Positions 7,149 through 16,338 of a stretch of DNA of 64,000 nucleotides are shown here, piece by piece. Both the position numbers and the translations under genes were made by a program. Numbering within the stretch: position 1 is the stretch's first letter; each line of letters opens with the position of its first letter. The stretch is from Rhodospirillales bacterium. GTDB lineage: Bacteria > Pseudomonadota > Alphaproteobacteria > Micavibrionales > Micavibrionaceae. The stretch is from NCBI GenBank assembly GCA_020638365.1, contig JACKIQ010000001.1:124001-188000 (forward strand). The letters are read 5' to 3'. The notes beneath the pieces were generated by a model, which saw only the letters and a program-made list of their open reading frames with translations, searched no databases and was not told where the DNA came from.

Positions 7149-9305
7149 ATGGCCGGACCGACACCAAATCTCCCTGCTTCCCGCCCGTCCTCCGGTGTGA
7201 CCGGATCGATCGACCGGTTCCGCGCCAGTCCCGCGGGGGAACGACTGGCGCCTATTCTGCGCCCGGACGTTCTGTTCGCTCTGGGGATTATTACGATCAT
7301 CCTGTTCATGCTGATCCCCATGCCGACCATCATGATGGATGCGGGGCTGTCGGTTTCGATCACGTTTTCGGTGCTGATTCTCATGACGGTCCTGTTTATC
7401 CAGACGCCGCTGGAATTTTCGACGTTTCCCACGGTTTTGCTGATCTCCACGGCCTTGCGATTGGGTCTGAACGTCGCGTCCACGCGCCTGATCCTTGAGA
7501 ACGGGCATAACGGGCTTGACGCGGCGGGCGGGATCATCGAGGCGTTCGGGACGTTCATCATCAAGGACAGCTATGTGATCGGCGGGATCGTGTTCGCGAT
7601 CCTCGTCATCGTGAATTTCGTCGTTATCACAAAGGGTTCCGGGCGGATTGCCGAGGTTGCGGCACGGTTTACGCTTGATGCGATGCCGGGCAAGCAGATG
7701 GCGATCGATTCCGACCTGTCGGCGGGGATGATCAACGAAGACGAGGCCAAGATCCGGCGCAAGAAGCTTGAACAGGAAAGCAATTTCTTCGGGGCCATGG
7801 ACGGCGCGGCGAAGTTCGTGCGCGGGGACGCGATTGCGGGTTTGCTGATCGTCTTTATTAACATTATCGGGGGGATCGTCATCGGAACGGTCACGCAGGA
7901 TATGTCCCTTGCCGACGCCGCACGCAATTACACGGTTCTGACGATCGGGGACGGGCTGGTGAGCCAGATCCCGGCGCTGATCGTTTCGGTTTCCGCCGGT
8001 CTTCTGGTGTCCAAGGCGGGGGTCGAGGGATCTGCCGAACAGCAGCTTTTCGAGCAGTTCGGGAGGTATCCGCGCGCGATGGCGATGAGTTCGGTCCTGA
8101 TCCTGACGCTCGGTCTTGTTCCGGGCATCCCGACCCTGCCCTTCGTTACGCTTGCGGCCATTATGGGTGGGATTTCCTACCTGACGTTCCAGCGGCTGGC
8201 CGAAGAGGAGAAGGCCGCCGCCGAGGTCAAGCCCAAGCCCGGACAGCCGGGCGGCCCGGCCATCGCGGAAGAGCCGATTTCAAAGGCGCTGGCGATGGAT
8301 ACGATCCGGCTTGAACTGGGGTACGGGCTTTTGCCGCTCGTACAGGGCGACGGGGACAGCAACAAGCTGACCGACCAGATCAAGGGGCTGCGCCGCCAAC
8401 TGGCCGAGGATATGGGCTATGTTCTTCCGGCCGTGCGGATACAGGATAACCTTCAATTACCTTCCAGCACTTACGTGGTGAGTATCAAGGAGATCGAAGC
8501 AGGGCGCGGTGAAATCCGCCCGAACATGCTTTTGTGCATGGATCCTAACGGCGATTCGATCAGCCTGCCGGGGGAGAACACCCTTGAGCCGACATTCGGT
8601 CTTCCGGCGATGTGGATCGACCCGCAGTACCGCGAGGAAGCGCATTTCCGCGGTTATACCGTGGTGGATGCGCCGACAGTGGTGACAACCCACCTGACCG
8701 AAATCATCAAGGATAATATGCCCGATCTTCTCAATTACGCGGAGACGCAGAAGCTCCTGAACGAAATGCACAAGGATTATCAGAAACTGGTCGCCGACGT
8801 CATACCGGGGCAGATATCGCTGGGCGGGTTGCAGAGGATTTTGCAAAACCTGCTCTCCGAGCGCATATCGGTGCGCAACCTGCCGACTATTCTGGAGGGC
8901 ATTGCGGAGGCTTCCGTTTACACAAAAAGCATCGCGCAGGTCACCGAACACGTCCGCAGTCGCCTCTCCCGGCAGCTATGCGACGCGTACGCCGACCAGG
9001 GCGGCATATTGCCGCTGGTTACGCTTTCAGCCGAATGGGAGGCTTCTTTCGCAGAGGCTCTGATGGGCGAAGGGGAGGACAAGCACCTTGCCATGCCGCC
9101 CAGCAAGCTGCAGGAATTTATTAACGCTGTTCGCAACACTTATGACAGTCTTTCTGCGCAGGGCGTGACGCCGGTCCTGCTGACTTCACCACCGATCCGT
9201 CCCTATGTGCGCTCGGTTATCGAGCGGTTCAGGCCGCAGACTGTGGTGATGTCGCAAAACGAGATTAATCCCAAGGCCCGCATACGTACTATGGGGCAGG
9301 TCTAG
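7149..9305 (+). CDS. flhA: Flagellar export gate protein FlhA
   Basis: The 718-residue length is normal for FlhA. The first 340 residues hold about eight membrane helices and the FHIPEP family core, including the conserved loop from DAMPGKQMAIDSDL and GDGLVSQIPALIVS. The rest is the four-subdomain cytoplasmic part that forms a nonameric ring and receives chaperone-substrate complexes. FlhA passes flagellar export substrates through the inner membrane using the proton motive force. No good Shine-Dalgarno precedes the ATG; the upstream bases are T-rich and a terminator-like hairpin lies just before. It stands alone as a plus-strand gene between minus-strand genes. Confidence 0.96.
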   Translation: MAGPTPNLPASRPSSGVTGSIDRFRASPAGERLAPILRPDVLFALGIITIILFMLIPMPTIMMDAGLSVSITFSVLILMTVLFIQTPLEFSTFPTVLLISTALRLGLNVASTRLILENGHNGLDAAGGIIEAFGTFIIKDSYVIGGIVFAILVIVNFVVITKGSGRIAEVAARFTLDAMPGKQMAIDSDLSAGMINEDEAKIRRKKLEQESNFFGAMDGAAKFVRGDAIAGLLIVFINIIGGIVIGTVTQDMSLADAARNYTVLTIGDGLVSQIPALIVSVSAGLLVSKAGVEGSAEQQLFEQFGRYPRAMAMSSVLILTLGLVPGIPTLPFVTLAAIMGGISYLTFQRLAEEEKAAAEVKPKPGQPGGPAIAEEPISKALAMDTIRLELGYGLLPLVQGDGDSNKLTDQIKGLRRQLAEDMGYVLPAVRIQDNLQLPSSTYVVSIKEIEAGRGEIRPNMLLCMDPNGDSISLPGENTLEPTFGLPAMWIDPQYREEAHFRGYTVVDAPTVVTTHLTEIIKDNMPDLLNYAETQKLLNEMHKDYQKLVADVIPGQISLGGLQRILQNLLSERISVRNLPTILEGIAEASVYTKSIAQVTEHVRSRLSRQLCDAYADQGGILPLVTLSAEWEASFAEALMGEGEDKHLAMPPSKLQEFINAVRNTYDSLSAQGVTPVLLTSPPIRPYVRSVIERFRPQTVVMSQNEINPKARIRTMGQV

Positions 9306-9317
9306 ATTAAAAAAACT

Positions 9318-11105
9318 TTATTCCGCAAGCTGCTCCTTTTCTTCCGGTCGGGGAGACACGACGTACTGGCGGCGATGCGCTTCTACGATGTTTTCGGCCT
9401 CGCCCGCGTTCACCCCCACTTTTTCCAGAAGAATCCTGACGAGGCGAAGAGACGATTCGTAGGCTTCGGGAACCACAGACGTCGCTCCCGCATCGAAAAA
9501 ACTTTTTATCCCCGCGTGGTCACGGGCGCGCACAACTATCGGAAGCAGGGGCCAGCGAATGCGCAGATAGCGGATTGTGTACTCCGTGGCGCTGAAATCA
9601 TCTATCGTGAAGACCACGGCTTTCGCCCGATCCGACCTGAGATATTCCCACATCACCTTTTTCATCGCGTTTCCAACGACTACGGGATATCCTTGGGCGT
9701 GGAATCTGGAGACCAATTCCGTATTCATGTCCATTGCGACGTAAGGAATTTTCTGGGCTTCCAGTATGTCCGCCAATATCTGTCCCACGCGGCCGAACCC
9801 GGCTATTATCACATGATTTTCCCGCTCTTCGTCAAAGGCTAAACGGTTTTTTTCCGTTTCCTTATCCGAATCTTCACCGGATTCAAAAATTCCTCCTGCC
9901 AGCGGTGCCAGACGCACGGTCAGGGGCGTAAGAAGCAGCGATACAGCGGACACCAGCAGAAAAAACTGGGCATCGTCGTGAGGCAGCAGCCCCCCTGCCA
10001 GCGCAAGCCCGATTACCAAAAAGGCGAACTCCCCACATTGCGCAAGGTAGATGGATGCCTGCGCCGCGTGGGAGGACGAGATACCGTACAAGCGCGCGAC
10101 CGGGTAGAAGCATAGGGCCTTAATGAAAAATATCCCGATAACAGACAGGGGAAGCCATACCGGGTGCTGCAACACCGCGGCGATGTCCGTTTCCATGCCC
10201 ACGGACATGAAAAACACCCCAAGGAAAAGGCTTTTTACCGGGTTCAGGATGATCGCCACTTCGTGCCGGTACTCGGTTTCAGCGATGAGAATACCCGCCA
10301 AAAAAGCCCCGAGCGCGGCCGACAGACCGTAGGATTCCGTCAGCGCAGCGCATCCAATAACCAGCAGCAAAATCATGGCAAACAACCATTCCGCGTTTTT
10401 TGCCGGAGCCAAGGTGTTTAAAAGCGGACGTAAAAGCATTTTTCCCGCAAGAATGATCGCACCCACGACAAGAAAGGCCGTAACCAGCGCGGTGGTGAGT
10501 TGCACACCCAGCGGCCCGCTCCCCTGCCCCGCAGAGAAAGCGCCAACAAGAACAAGAATCGGGACAACCGCCAGATCCTGCATCAGGAGTACGGAAAAGC
10601 TGATTCTCCCGACCGGCCGGACAATCAGATGGCTTTCCTGGAGGAGCTTCATAATGATCGCCGTAGAGGACAGGGCAAAAGCGACACCGATAAGAATTGA
10701 GACTTTGAGAGTGTTATCAAAGGCAAAAGCGATTACGCCAATTACAAGCGCGGTCAGGACGATCTGGGTCGTTCCCATACCAAGAACCCATTTCCGCAAA
10801 TTCCACAGACGCGTGAAGGTCAGTTCAAGACCGATCGTGAAAAGAAGAAAAGCCACTCCCAATTCAGCAAGGAGATGGATCAGGCGTGTATCCGTAATTA
10901 CAAAGGGAGAGATCAAGGGATAATCATGGGCATACAGGCCTAGTGCGTGCGGCCCTAGAATCAGGCCACACAGCAAATATCCAACGACAGACGAAATTTT
11001 TCGTATCTGCAATACAGGGATGATAAAACCGGATACAGCCAAGATCAGTACGATCGCGGAAAGCAGATCAGCGAGGTTAGCGGGTACATGCGTTGCATCT
11101 GTCAT
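9318..11105 (-). CDS. Kef-type monovalent cation:proton antiporter with RCK (TrkA-N) domain
   Basis: The 595-residue protein begins with a CPA2 antiporter domain of about 12-13 membrane helices (to residue 400). A soluble RCK/TrkA-N domain follows, starting at HVIIAGFGRVGQ, with the GxGxxG dinucleotide-binding turn and an acidic residue after the second strand (VAMDMN). KefB/KefC/YbaL-type carriers export K+ or Na+ in exchange for protons, gated by nucleotide or glutathione binding. The kefF-type partner is not present. It converges on flhA with a 12-base gap and has no functional link to the flagellum that I can see. Confidence 0.88.
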   Translation of the reverse strand: MTDATHVPANLADLLSAIVLILAVSGFIIPVLQIRKISSVVGYLLCGLILGPHALGLYAHDYPLISPFVITDTRLIHLLAELGVAFLLFTIGLELTFTRLWNLRKWVLGMGTTQIVLTALVIGVIAFAFDNTLKVSILIGVAFALSSTAIIMKLLQESHLIVRPVGRISFSVLLMQDLAVVPILVLVGAFSAGQGSGPLGVQLTTALVTAFLVVGAIILAGKMLLRPLLNTLAPAKNAEWLFAMILLLVIGCAALTESYGLSAALGAFLAGILIAETEYRHEVAIILNPVKSLFLGVFFMSVGMETDIAAVLQHPVWLPLSVIGIFFIKALCFYPVARLYGISSSHAAQASIYLAQCGEFAFLVIGLALAGGLLPHDDAQFFLLVSAVSLLLTPLTVRLAPLAGGIFESGEDSDKETEKNRLAFDEERENHVIIAGFGRVGQILADILEAQKIPYVAMDMNTELVSRFHAQGYPVVVGNAMKKVMWEYLRSDRAKAVVFTIDDFSATEYTIRYLRIRWPLLPIVVRARDHAGIKSFFDAGATSVVPEAYESSLRLVRILLEKVGVNAGEAENIVEAHRRQYVVSPRPEEKEQLAE

Positions 11106-11221
11106 GGTTTGCGCTTACCTCTCGTGTACACCTGTATTAAGAGTTCCCGTTTAATGTCCGGGAAAGAGAAGCGGACGGTTTAATCACATTGCAAAAACCT
11201 GATAAAAAATCAACCGGGGGG

Positions 11222-11866
11222 CTAATTTTTGGGCTCGAAGGTCAGTTCCGCGTTGCAGTGGCTGGTTTCATACTGGATCAGCCCGCCGGGGCCGAGATTC
11301 AACACATCGTCACAAAACATGGACTGCTCGGCCGTCATCAGCATGGCTTCCCCTTCGGGCGACGCCATGCGGACCAGAGATACGCCGAATGTCGTGTTCT
11401 TGACCTTTGCCTGTTTGCCGTCATCGGAGAATTTCACAGACAGCAAATTGGTTTTCAGCGACTTTACCCGGGCGTTTCTCGCCCCTTCCTTCATTTTCAG
11501 GATCAGCTGGCGCTTGTCGAGTGTCCACTCTTCCTTCTGGACCTGCGGCGCACCGTGTACACGGGAAATGACTTTCATTGTCGCCTCAAGTTTTTCATGA
11601 GCGTGTTTTTTAAGAAACGCGACCGTTTCGTCGATCCCTGCCAACTGTGCGGCCACAGAATCCGCGTAAAATTTTTCTACGGCCGCCCGATCTATCACAA
11701 AGGCATTTGATTGGGGCGCTGACTGGACTGCACTAGGCGGCGGGGGCTCGGTCACCCGGGGAACAGGATCAGGAAGCGGCTGTGCAAAGGCTGTTGTAGA
11801 GATCAGGGAGGACGACATAACGGCCATGAACGCTAAAAACCACGTTGTTTTATTTTTCCTGCTCAT
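11222..11866 (-). CDS. Periplasmic protein of unknown function
   Basis: The protein has 214 residues with a signal peptide (WFLAFMAVMSSSLISTTAFA). A proline-rich linker follows (PLPDPVPRVTEPPPPSAVQ), then a folded region of about 150 residues with two cysteines (MFCDDV and SHCNAEL). The motif NTTFGVSLVRMASPEGEAML suggests a beta-sheet, lipocalin- or NTF2-like fold, but I cannot name it. It lies on the same strand as the antiporter, 116 bases away, and is probably transcribed separately. Confidence 0.65.
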   Translation of the reverse strand: MSRKNKTTWFLAFMAVMSSSLISTTAFAQPLPDPVPRVTEPPPPSAVQSAPQSNAFVIDRAAVEKFYADSVAAQLAGIDETVAFLKKHAHEKLEATMKVISRVHGAPQVQKEEWTLDKRQLILKMKEGARNARVKSLKTNLLSVKFSDDGKQAKVKNTTFGVSLVRMASPEGEAMLMTAEQSMFCDDVLNLGPGGLIQYETSHCNAELTFEPKN

Positions 11867-12071
11867 CGCGTTTCGCCCCGCTGTATATCCGTTTCGTTAA
11901 TCATTTTAACCTACCTGCGCTTGCAAGACAAAAGTTTCCTTACCTCATGCGTTCAGGCAGGATGCAGGATTCCCGCAGATAATTCGTGAAGGTGGGGATT
12001 TTTACGTCTATACTCTGGCGTACCGATTCGGGACAATTTACAATAATGTGTGATTCGCTGTTGATTTTCCC

Positions 12072-13103
12072 ATGCGTTTAAAAACGTTCACCGCCCAGAC
12101 AATGACCGAAGCTATGCAAATGGTACGAAAGGCTCTTGGAGAGGAAGCTATCATTGTGGCCACAAAGGAAGATCCGGGCAGTAAGAACGTAAGCGTTACA
12201 GCAGCCGTGGAGCCGGCCTTCGAGATCGGACCGCGCGGGTTGAGGGAAAAAGAGGACTGGCTTCAATATGACCGGGAAGACGAGATCGGAGCGGTCACGG
12301 AAAAACTGACCGAGGCGATGCTGAGGCACGCCGTGCCGGACGAAATTATCGACCATGTTGTGTCCTGCGCGACGGTGATGGGTCTGGAAGAACCGGGGAT
12401 CGCCCTGATTTCCGTTATCGAGCATCTTTTTACTTTCCGTCCCCTGCCGGTCGCTTCGCTAAAAAAGCCGGTCATGATGGTCGGCCCGCCCGGTTCGGGC
12501 AAGACCCTTGCCGTCGCCAAGCTTGCGGCGCGCGGGACGATGAACGGCCTGGATATCGGGGTCATCTCTACCGATACGGTTCGCGCCGGAGGAGTCGAAC
12601 AACTCGAAGCCTTTACGAGGCTGCTTGAAATCCCTCTCAGGAAAGCGCGCACCCTTTCCGAACTCAAGGCCACTGTCGATGAAATGGTGGAAACAAAGGA
12701 CCAGATCGTTATCGACACTTCCGGCCTTAATCCTTTTAACATCGAGGACGTCAAGGTTCTGGCCAAGCAGATCGTTACCGTTCAGGCGCGGCCCGTTCTG
12801 GCGTTGCCCGGAGGAATCGATGCTGATGAATCCGGAGAAATGGCGCGTGTTTTTGCCACGATCGGGGTGAGCGACGTTTTACCCACAAGAATTGATATCG
12901 CGCGCAGACTGGGAGGGATATTGGCCGCCGCGCACCATGGAGCCTTGTGTCTGAGCGATTACAGCCACTCACCGATGGTTTCGCAGGGGCTTGCGTCCCT
13001 TAGCCCAAAGACGTTATCTAGGTTATTGATGCCCAGCGCTTACAGAGAAAAGCGTACCCGGCGCATCATCAAGGCCACGCAAACCTCAGGCAAAAGGACA
13101 TGA
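12072..13103 (+). CDS. flhF: Flagellar placement SRP-type GTPase FlhF (divergent)
   Basis: The 343-residue protein begins MRLKTFTAQTMTEAMQMVRK, the B domain start typical of FlhF. An N region and an SRP-type G domain follow. G1 is VGPPGSGKTLAVAKLAARG. The DTxR box is STDTVRAGGVEQLEAF. G3 is IDTSGLN, where FlhF usually has DTAGR. G4 is TRID, where TKLD is usual. These changes suggest altered GTP handling. FlhF recruits early basal-body parts to the pole and sets flagellar number with FlhG. Its stop overlaps the flhG start by 4 bases. Identity is firm from the N-terminus and from the flhG partner. Confidence 0.9.
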   Translation: MRLKTFTAQTMTEAMQMVRKALGEEAIIVATKEDPGSKNVSVTAAVEPAFEIGPRGLREKEDWLQYDREDEIGAVTEKLTEAMLRHAVPDEIIDHVVSCATVMGLEEPGIALISVIEHLFTFRPLPVASLKKPVMMVGPPGSGKTLAVAKLAARGTMNGLDIGVISTDTVRAGGVEQLEAFTRLLEIPLRKARTLSELKATVDEMVETKDQIVIDTSGLNPFNIEDVKVLAKQIVTVQARPVLALPGGIDADESGEMARVFATIGVSDVLPTRIDIARRLGGILAAAHHGALCLSDYSHSPMVSQGLASLSPKTLSRLLMPSAYREKRTRRIIKATQTSGKRT

Positions 13104-13936
13104 CCGAAAAACCTCCCGGTGAGACCAGACTGCCGCTTTCCAATCCTCCCGCATTGAAGCGGGCGAACAACCTGATCGCGGTTGCCAGCGGCAAGGGCGG
13201 TGTCGGGAAGACGTGGTTTTCAGTGACCCTCGCGCATGCTCTGGCCCTTTCGGGGAAGAAGGTTTTGCTGTTTGACGGCGATCTGGGCCTAGCGAATGTG
13301 GATGTGCAGCTTGGCCTGATGCCCAAACGGGATCTCAATGACGTTATCCGCGGGAGGCTGGGTCTGGACCGCGTGATTCAGCCCTTCGATGACGGGAAGT
13401 TCGATATTGTCGCCGGACGGTCAGGACAGGCTTCGCTGTCTGCCCTACCCAGCCAGCGCCTTGCTTTGCTGCGCGACCAACTTCTTGATGTCGCATCACA
13501 ATATGATGTCGTCATCGCCGATCTTGGAGCGGGCGTAGACCGCACGGTACGCATGTTTTCGGCCAGTTCGGCCTGCACTTTGCTTGTTACGACCGATGAA
13601 CCTACGGCGCTGACTGACGCCTATGCCTTTATAAAACTGGGGAACGCCGCGGGCGTTTCGCGCAACATCAATATCGTTATCAACATGGCTTCGAGCATTT
13701 CCGAAGGCGAAAAAACCTACAAAACCCTTCTCAAGGCCTGTGAGAACTTTCTGCGGCTTTCACCGCCGCTCATGGGCCTTGTTCGACAGGATTCAAGGGT
13801 CAAGGACTGTATCCGATCCCAGTCTCCCATCCTGTCCCGAACGCCCAATGCAGACGCCGCCATTGACGTGGCGAAAATCTCAAAGAAGGTCATGGCGCTC
13901 GTGGAATCAGCCACGCACAAGGCGGCGCGACGGTAG
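13100..13936 (+). CDS. flhG: Flagellar number regulator FlhG (MinD-like ATPase)
   Basis: This 278-residue ParA/MinD-family ATPase has the deviant Walker A motif (SGKGGVGKTWFSVTLAHAL). The switch region is LLFDGDLGLANVDVQLGL, the sequence that marks FlhG among MinD proteins. Walker B is VVIADLGAGVD. FlhG counteracts FlhF at the pole and binds C-ring parts, limiting the number of flagella. It is translated from a start inside the flhF stop. The usual C-terminal amphipathic membrane helix is hard to see; the end (VMALVESATHKAARR) is a possible candidate. Confidence 0.92.
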   Translation: MTEKPPGETRLPLSNPPALKRANNLIAVASGKGGVGKTWFSVTLAHALALSGKKVLLFDGDLGLANVDVQLGLMPKRDLNDVIRGRLGLDRVIQPFDDGKFDIVAGRSGQASLSALPSQRLALLRDQLLDVASQYDVVIADLGAGVDRTVRMFSASSACTLLVTTDEPTALTDAYAFIKLGNAAGVSRNINIVINMASSISEGEKTYKTLLKACENFLRLSPPLMGLVRQDSRVKDCIRSQSPILSRTPNADAAIDVAKISKKVMALVESATHKAARR

Positions 13937-13998
13937 TTTCGCTCTTCCCGTTGTAACAAGGCTTTCCTGCAGCCGTGCTGGTGCGGTAATGTTGTCTC

Positions 13999-15885
13999 AT
14001 GACTGACGCCCGTTTTCCTTCCTCTGTTCCATCCATATCCGATGCTGCGGCACGCAAGACGTCGCAAGATTCCAGACAAGGCCAAAGCGTGAGGCTTGTT
14101 ACCCTGCCCGAGCGCCTTTACGAAGTCCGCAAGGCAGCTATAGTGCGGGCCGAAGTGACCGGCCGGGGAAATGACGGGACAGTGAGGCTAACGAGTTCCG
14201 AGGGTGAAATCACGATCCGCACAGAGAGGCCGGACCAGTTTGCCCTAGGGGAGAGGGTCGAAGTCCGTCTCCAGCCGGGACGCCCACCCCAGAATGCCGA
14301 AATCCGTACGGTACGCTCCGATCCTACACAGCCGCGCAGTGCGCAGACGGATATTGACGTCCATGTTTCTCCCCCTTCGCAAGAGGAGAGCAAACCTTTA
14401 GAAGACAAGGTATTCGGGAAAATCGTGCGAGCAGTTCCGCTGCGCCCCGGTGAAGCTTTACTTGCATTACCGCCCGCTACCGAGCAGATTGAAAGCATCG
14501 TGCAGCCCGTAACTCCTTGTCCGGCTTTTTCTCCTGAGAATTTTTTAGAAAAGCTTCCTTCAGAAGCATTGAAAAGGTTTATCAGCATCAAGGCCGAGAC
14601 AATCGCGCGCACGATAACGCTTGCGCCGGCTCCTCTTTCCGCCCTTCCCGATAGTGTTTTAACAAAGGCTGCAAACGCATTATCCGTTGGTCAAACCAAA
14701 CTCAACAGCCCTCCGCAGGGCGCCGAGGTCGGGCGTATTCTTAAAGGCGTACTCGGGCTTGAGCGGAACGGATTGCAGTTTGCCTCTCTCCCTCGTCCCG
14801 GAAGCACTCTTTCTTCAAGTGAGAAGGAAGGAAGGTCACTTTCGTTTCAGGTCGGCGCTATAACGACGACGCCTGCCCCTCTTGTTTTCGAAGATTATCC
14901 CGATCATTCCCCGTTGCGGTTTCCCCCGCCCGGATTGAGGGCCGGAGAGTTGGCCGCGCAGGTTCTGGGACCTGTGGACGGGAAGGACGCACTGGCGGTT
15001 ACGATTGTTTTTCCCGCAGATGAAGATGGCCAACCCAGATACTACGCGCTGCTTGAGCCGGGATTCACGCTGACGCCGGGTTCGCGGATCGAACTCACTC
15101 CGCTTCCTGTCCTTCCCGGGACGCGGGATGCGTCAGCGCAAGCCACCCCGCAGACCGCTGCTGCGTTTCCTCCACCAGTGCTTTCCGCTCTGCCGCTTGG
15201 TATTCCCTATTTCCTGAACGCGGAAACCTGGCCCGTGTTGCAGGAGATCGTCAACCTGTTGCCGCAGGTGTCTCCGCAGTTTGCACAGGCTTTTATCAAT
15301 ATGATTCCCAACCCGGCAACCCCGCAACAGATCGCTCCGGCTGCCTTGTTCTTTATCGCGGCAATGCGGATCGGCGATGTCGAAGGGTGGCTTGGCGGGC
15401 GGGCCGTCGATGCAATCCGGCGGGCGGGGCGCGGGGATATTCTCACCCGCCTGACACAGGAATCCGGGGTTCTTTCCCGTCTTTCGGGCGAACCTCTGGG
15501 GCAGGAGTGGCGCGCGACCAGCCTGCCGCTTTTCTGGGATGGGGAGATTTTCAGGCTTCCACTTTATTACAAGCGGCAAGAGGAGGAACGCGGAACGGGA
15601 CGGGAAAACGGACAGGCGATGATGCGTTTTATCATCAATCTCGACCTGAGCCGGATGGGAAAGTTGCAGATGGACGCGTTATACCGTGAGCAGGCCAAGC
15701 GGTTTGACCTGATCCTGCGCAGCGCGCGGCCTTTTACCAAGGCGGCGGAACACGAGATGCGCGGTCTGTTCGCCGGAGCGCTTGAAGATATCGGGTTGCG
15801 CGGGGAAATGGGATTCCAGAGCGGCTCCGATAAATGGGTTACCGTGCAGCCGGACAGGCTTTACGAATTTTCTCAGAGTTTCTAA
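13999..15885 (+). CDS. fliK: FliK-type flagellar hook-length control protein
   Basis: The 628 residues fall into a beta-rich N-terminal domain (VRLVTLPERLYEVRKAAIV), a long Pro/Ala/Ser-rich middle (about 110-400) and a C-terminal domain. In the last, MRFIINLDLSRMGKLQMDA is followed by ILRSARPFTKAAEH. That segment is the FliK/Flg_hook C-terminal signature in alphaproteobacterial form. FliK is secreted as a molecular ruler, and its C-terminus switches FlhB from hook to filament export. The disordered middle fits a ruler. It follows flhG by 62 bases and converges on fliJ. Confidence 0.8.
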   Translation: MTDARFPSSVPSISDAAARKTSQDSRQGQSVRLVTLPERLYEVRKAAIVRAEVTGRGNDGTVRLTSSEGEITIRTERPDQFALGERVEVRLQPGRPPQNAEIRTVRSDPTQPRSAQTDIDVHVSPPSQEESKPLEDKVFGKIVRAVPLRPGEALLALPPATEQIESIVQPVTPCPAFSPENFLEKLPSEALKRFISIKAETIARTITLAPAPLSALPDSVLTKAANALSVGQTKLNSPPQGAEVGRILKGVLGLERNGLQFASLPRPGSTLSSSEKEGRSLSFQVGAITTTPAPLVFEDYPDHSPLRFPPPGLRAGELAAQVLGPVDGKDALAVTIVFPADEDGQPRYYALLEPGFTLTPGSRIELTPLPVLPGTRDASAQATPQTAAAFPPPVLSALPLGIPYFLNAETWPVLQEIVNLLPQVSPQFAQAFINMIPNPATPQQIAPAALFFIAAMRIGDVEGWLGGRAVDAIRRAGRGDILTRLTQESGVLSRLSGEPLGQEWRATSLPLFWDGEIFRLPLYYKRQEEERGTGRENGQAMMRFIINLDLSRMGKLQMDALYREQAKRFDLILRSARPFTKAAEHEMRGLFAGALEDIGLRGEMGFQSGSDKWVTVQPDRLYEFSQSF

Positions 15886-15894
15886 GCTATTTTT

Positions 15895-16323
15895 TCAGGC
15901 TTCTTCTTCCTGAAACGTCCGGAAGCGGGTGACACCGATTTCATCGAGTTCCTGCGCTTCTTTTTTCTGTCTCTCCTCCTCCTCTTGCCGGTCGCGGTTC
16001 TCCTGAACGATTTCGATGCGGCGAAGATCGGCATAAGCCTGACGCATGTCATCCTGAGCGACCAGTATACGGCTTTCAAGGCGGGTTATTTCGGCTTCTA
16101 TTTCCTCCATCCGGCGGTCCACCGCCTTGGCGTAAGCGCCGAAAAAGCTCAGCATGTCGGCACCCATTTCCTTTATCGTCCGACTTTCGTGCGCGAATTC
16201 CTCGGCCAATCTTTTTCTCTCTGCCGCCTGCTCCTCAGCCTGACGGTACAAGTCAGCGAGGTGCTTCTGCTTTTGTTCGATGGCGTGCTTGCGCACGCGA
16301 ATGAGAGGTCTGAGATTTGCCAT
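15895..16323 (-). CDS. fliJ: Flagellar export chaperone-escort protein FliJ
   Basis: The 142 residues are almost wholly a long antiparallel coiled coil, starting LRPLIRVRKHAIEQKQKHLADL. This matches the FliJ opening, where a short basic segment precedes heptads rich in Glu, Arg and Gln. FliJ sits in the centre of the FliI hexamer and couples export to the FlhA gate. It is the last gene of a minus-strand run that begins with two CheD-like genes, with only 15 bases separating it from the second. fliI lies about 2 kb away on the same strand, behind an opposite-strand gene. Confidence 0.8.
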   Translation of the reverse strand: MANLRPLIRVRKHAIEQKQKHLADLYRQAEEQAAERKRLAEEFAHESRTIKEMGADMLSFFGAYAKAVDRRMEEIEAEITRLESRILVAQDDMRQAYADLRRIEIVQENRDRQEEEERQKKEAQELDEIGVTRFRTFQEEEA

Positions 16324-16338
16324 GTAAAAATTGCTCGG

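Noticed and set aside
11189..11710. Plus-strand frame of 173 codons
   Set aside because: It lies opposite the signal-peptide gene at 11222-11866, which has the better protein features.
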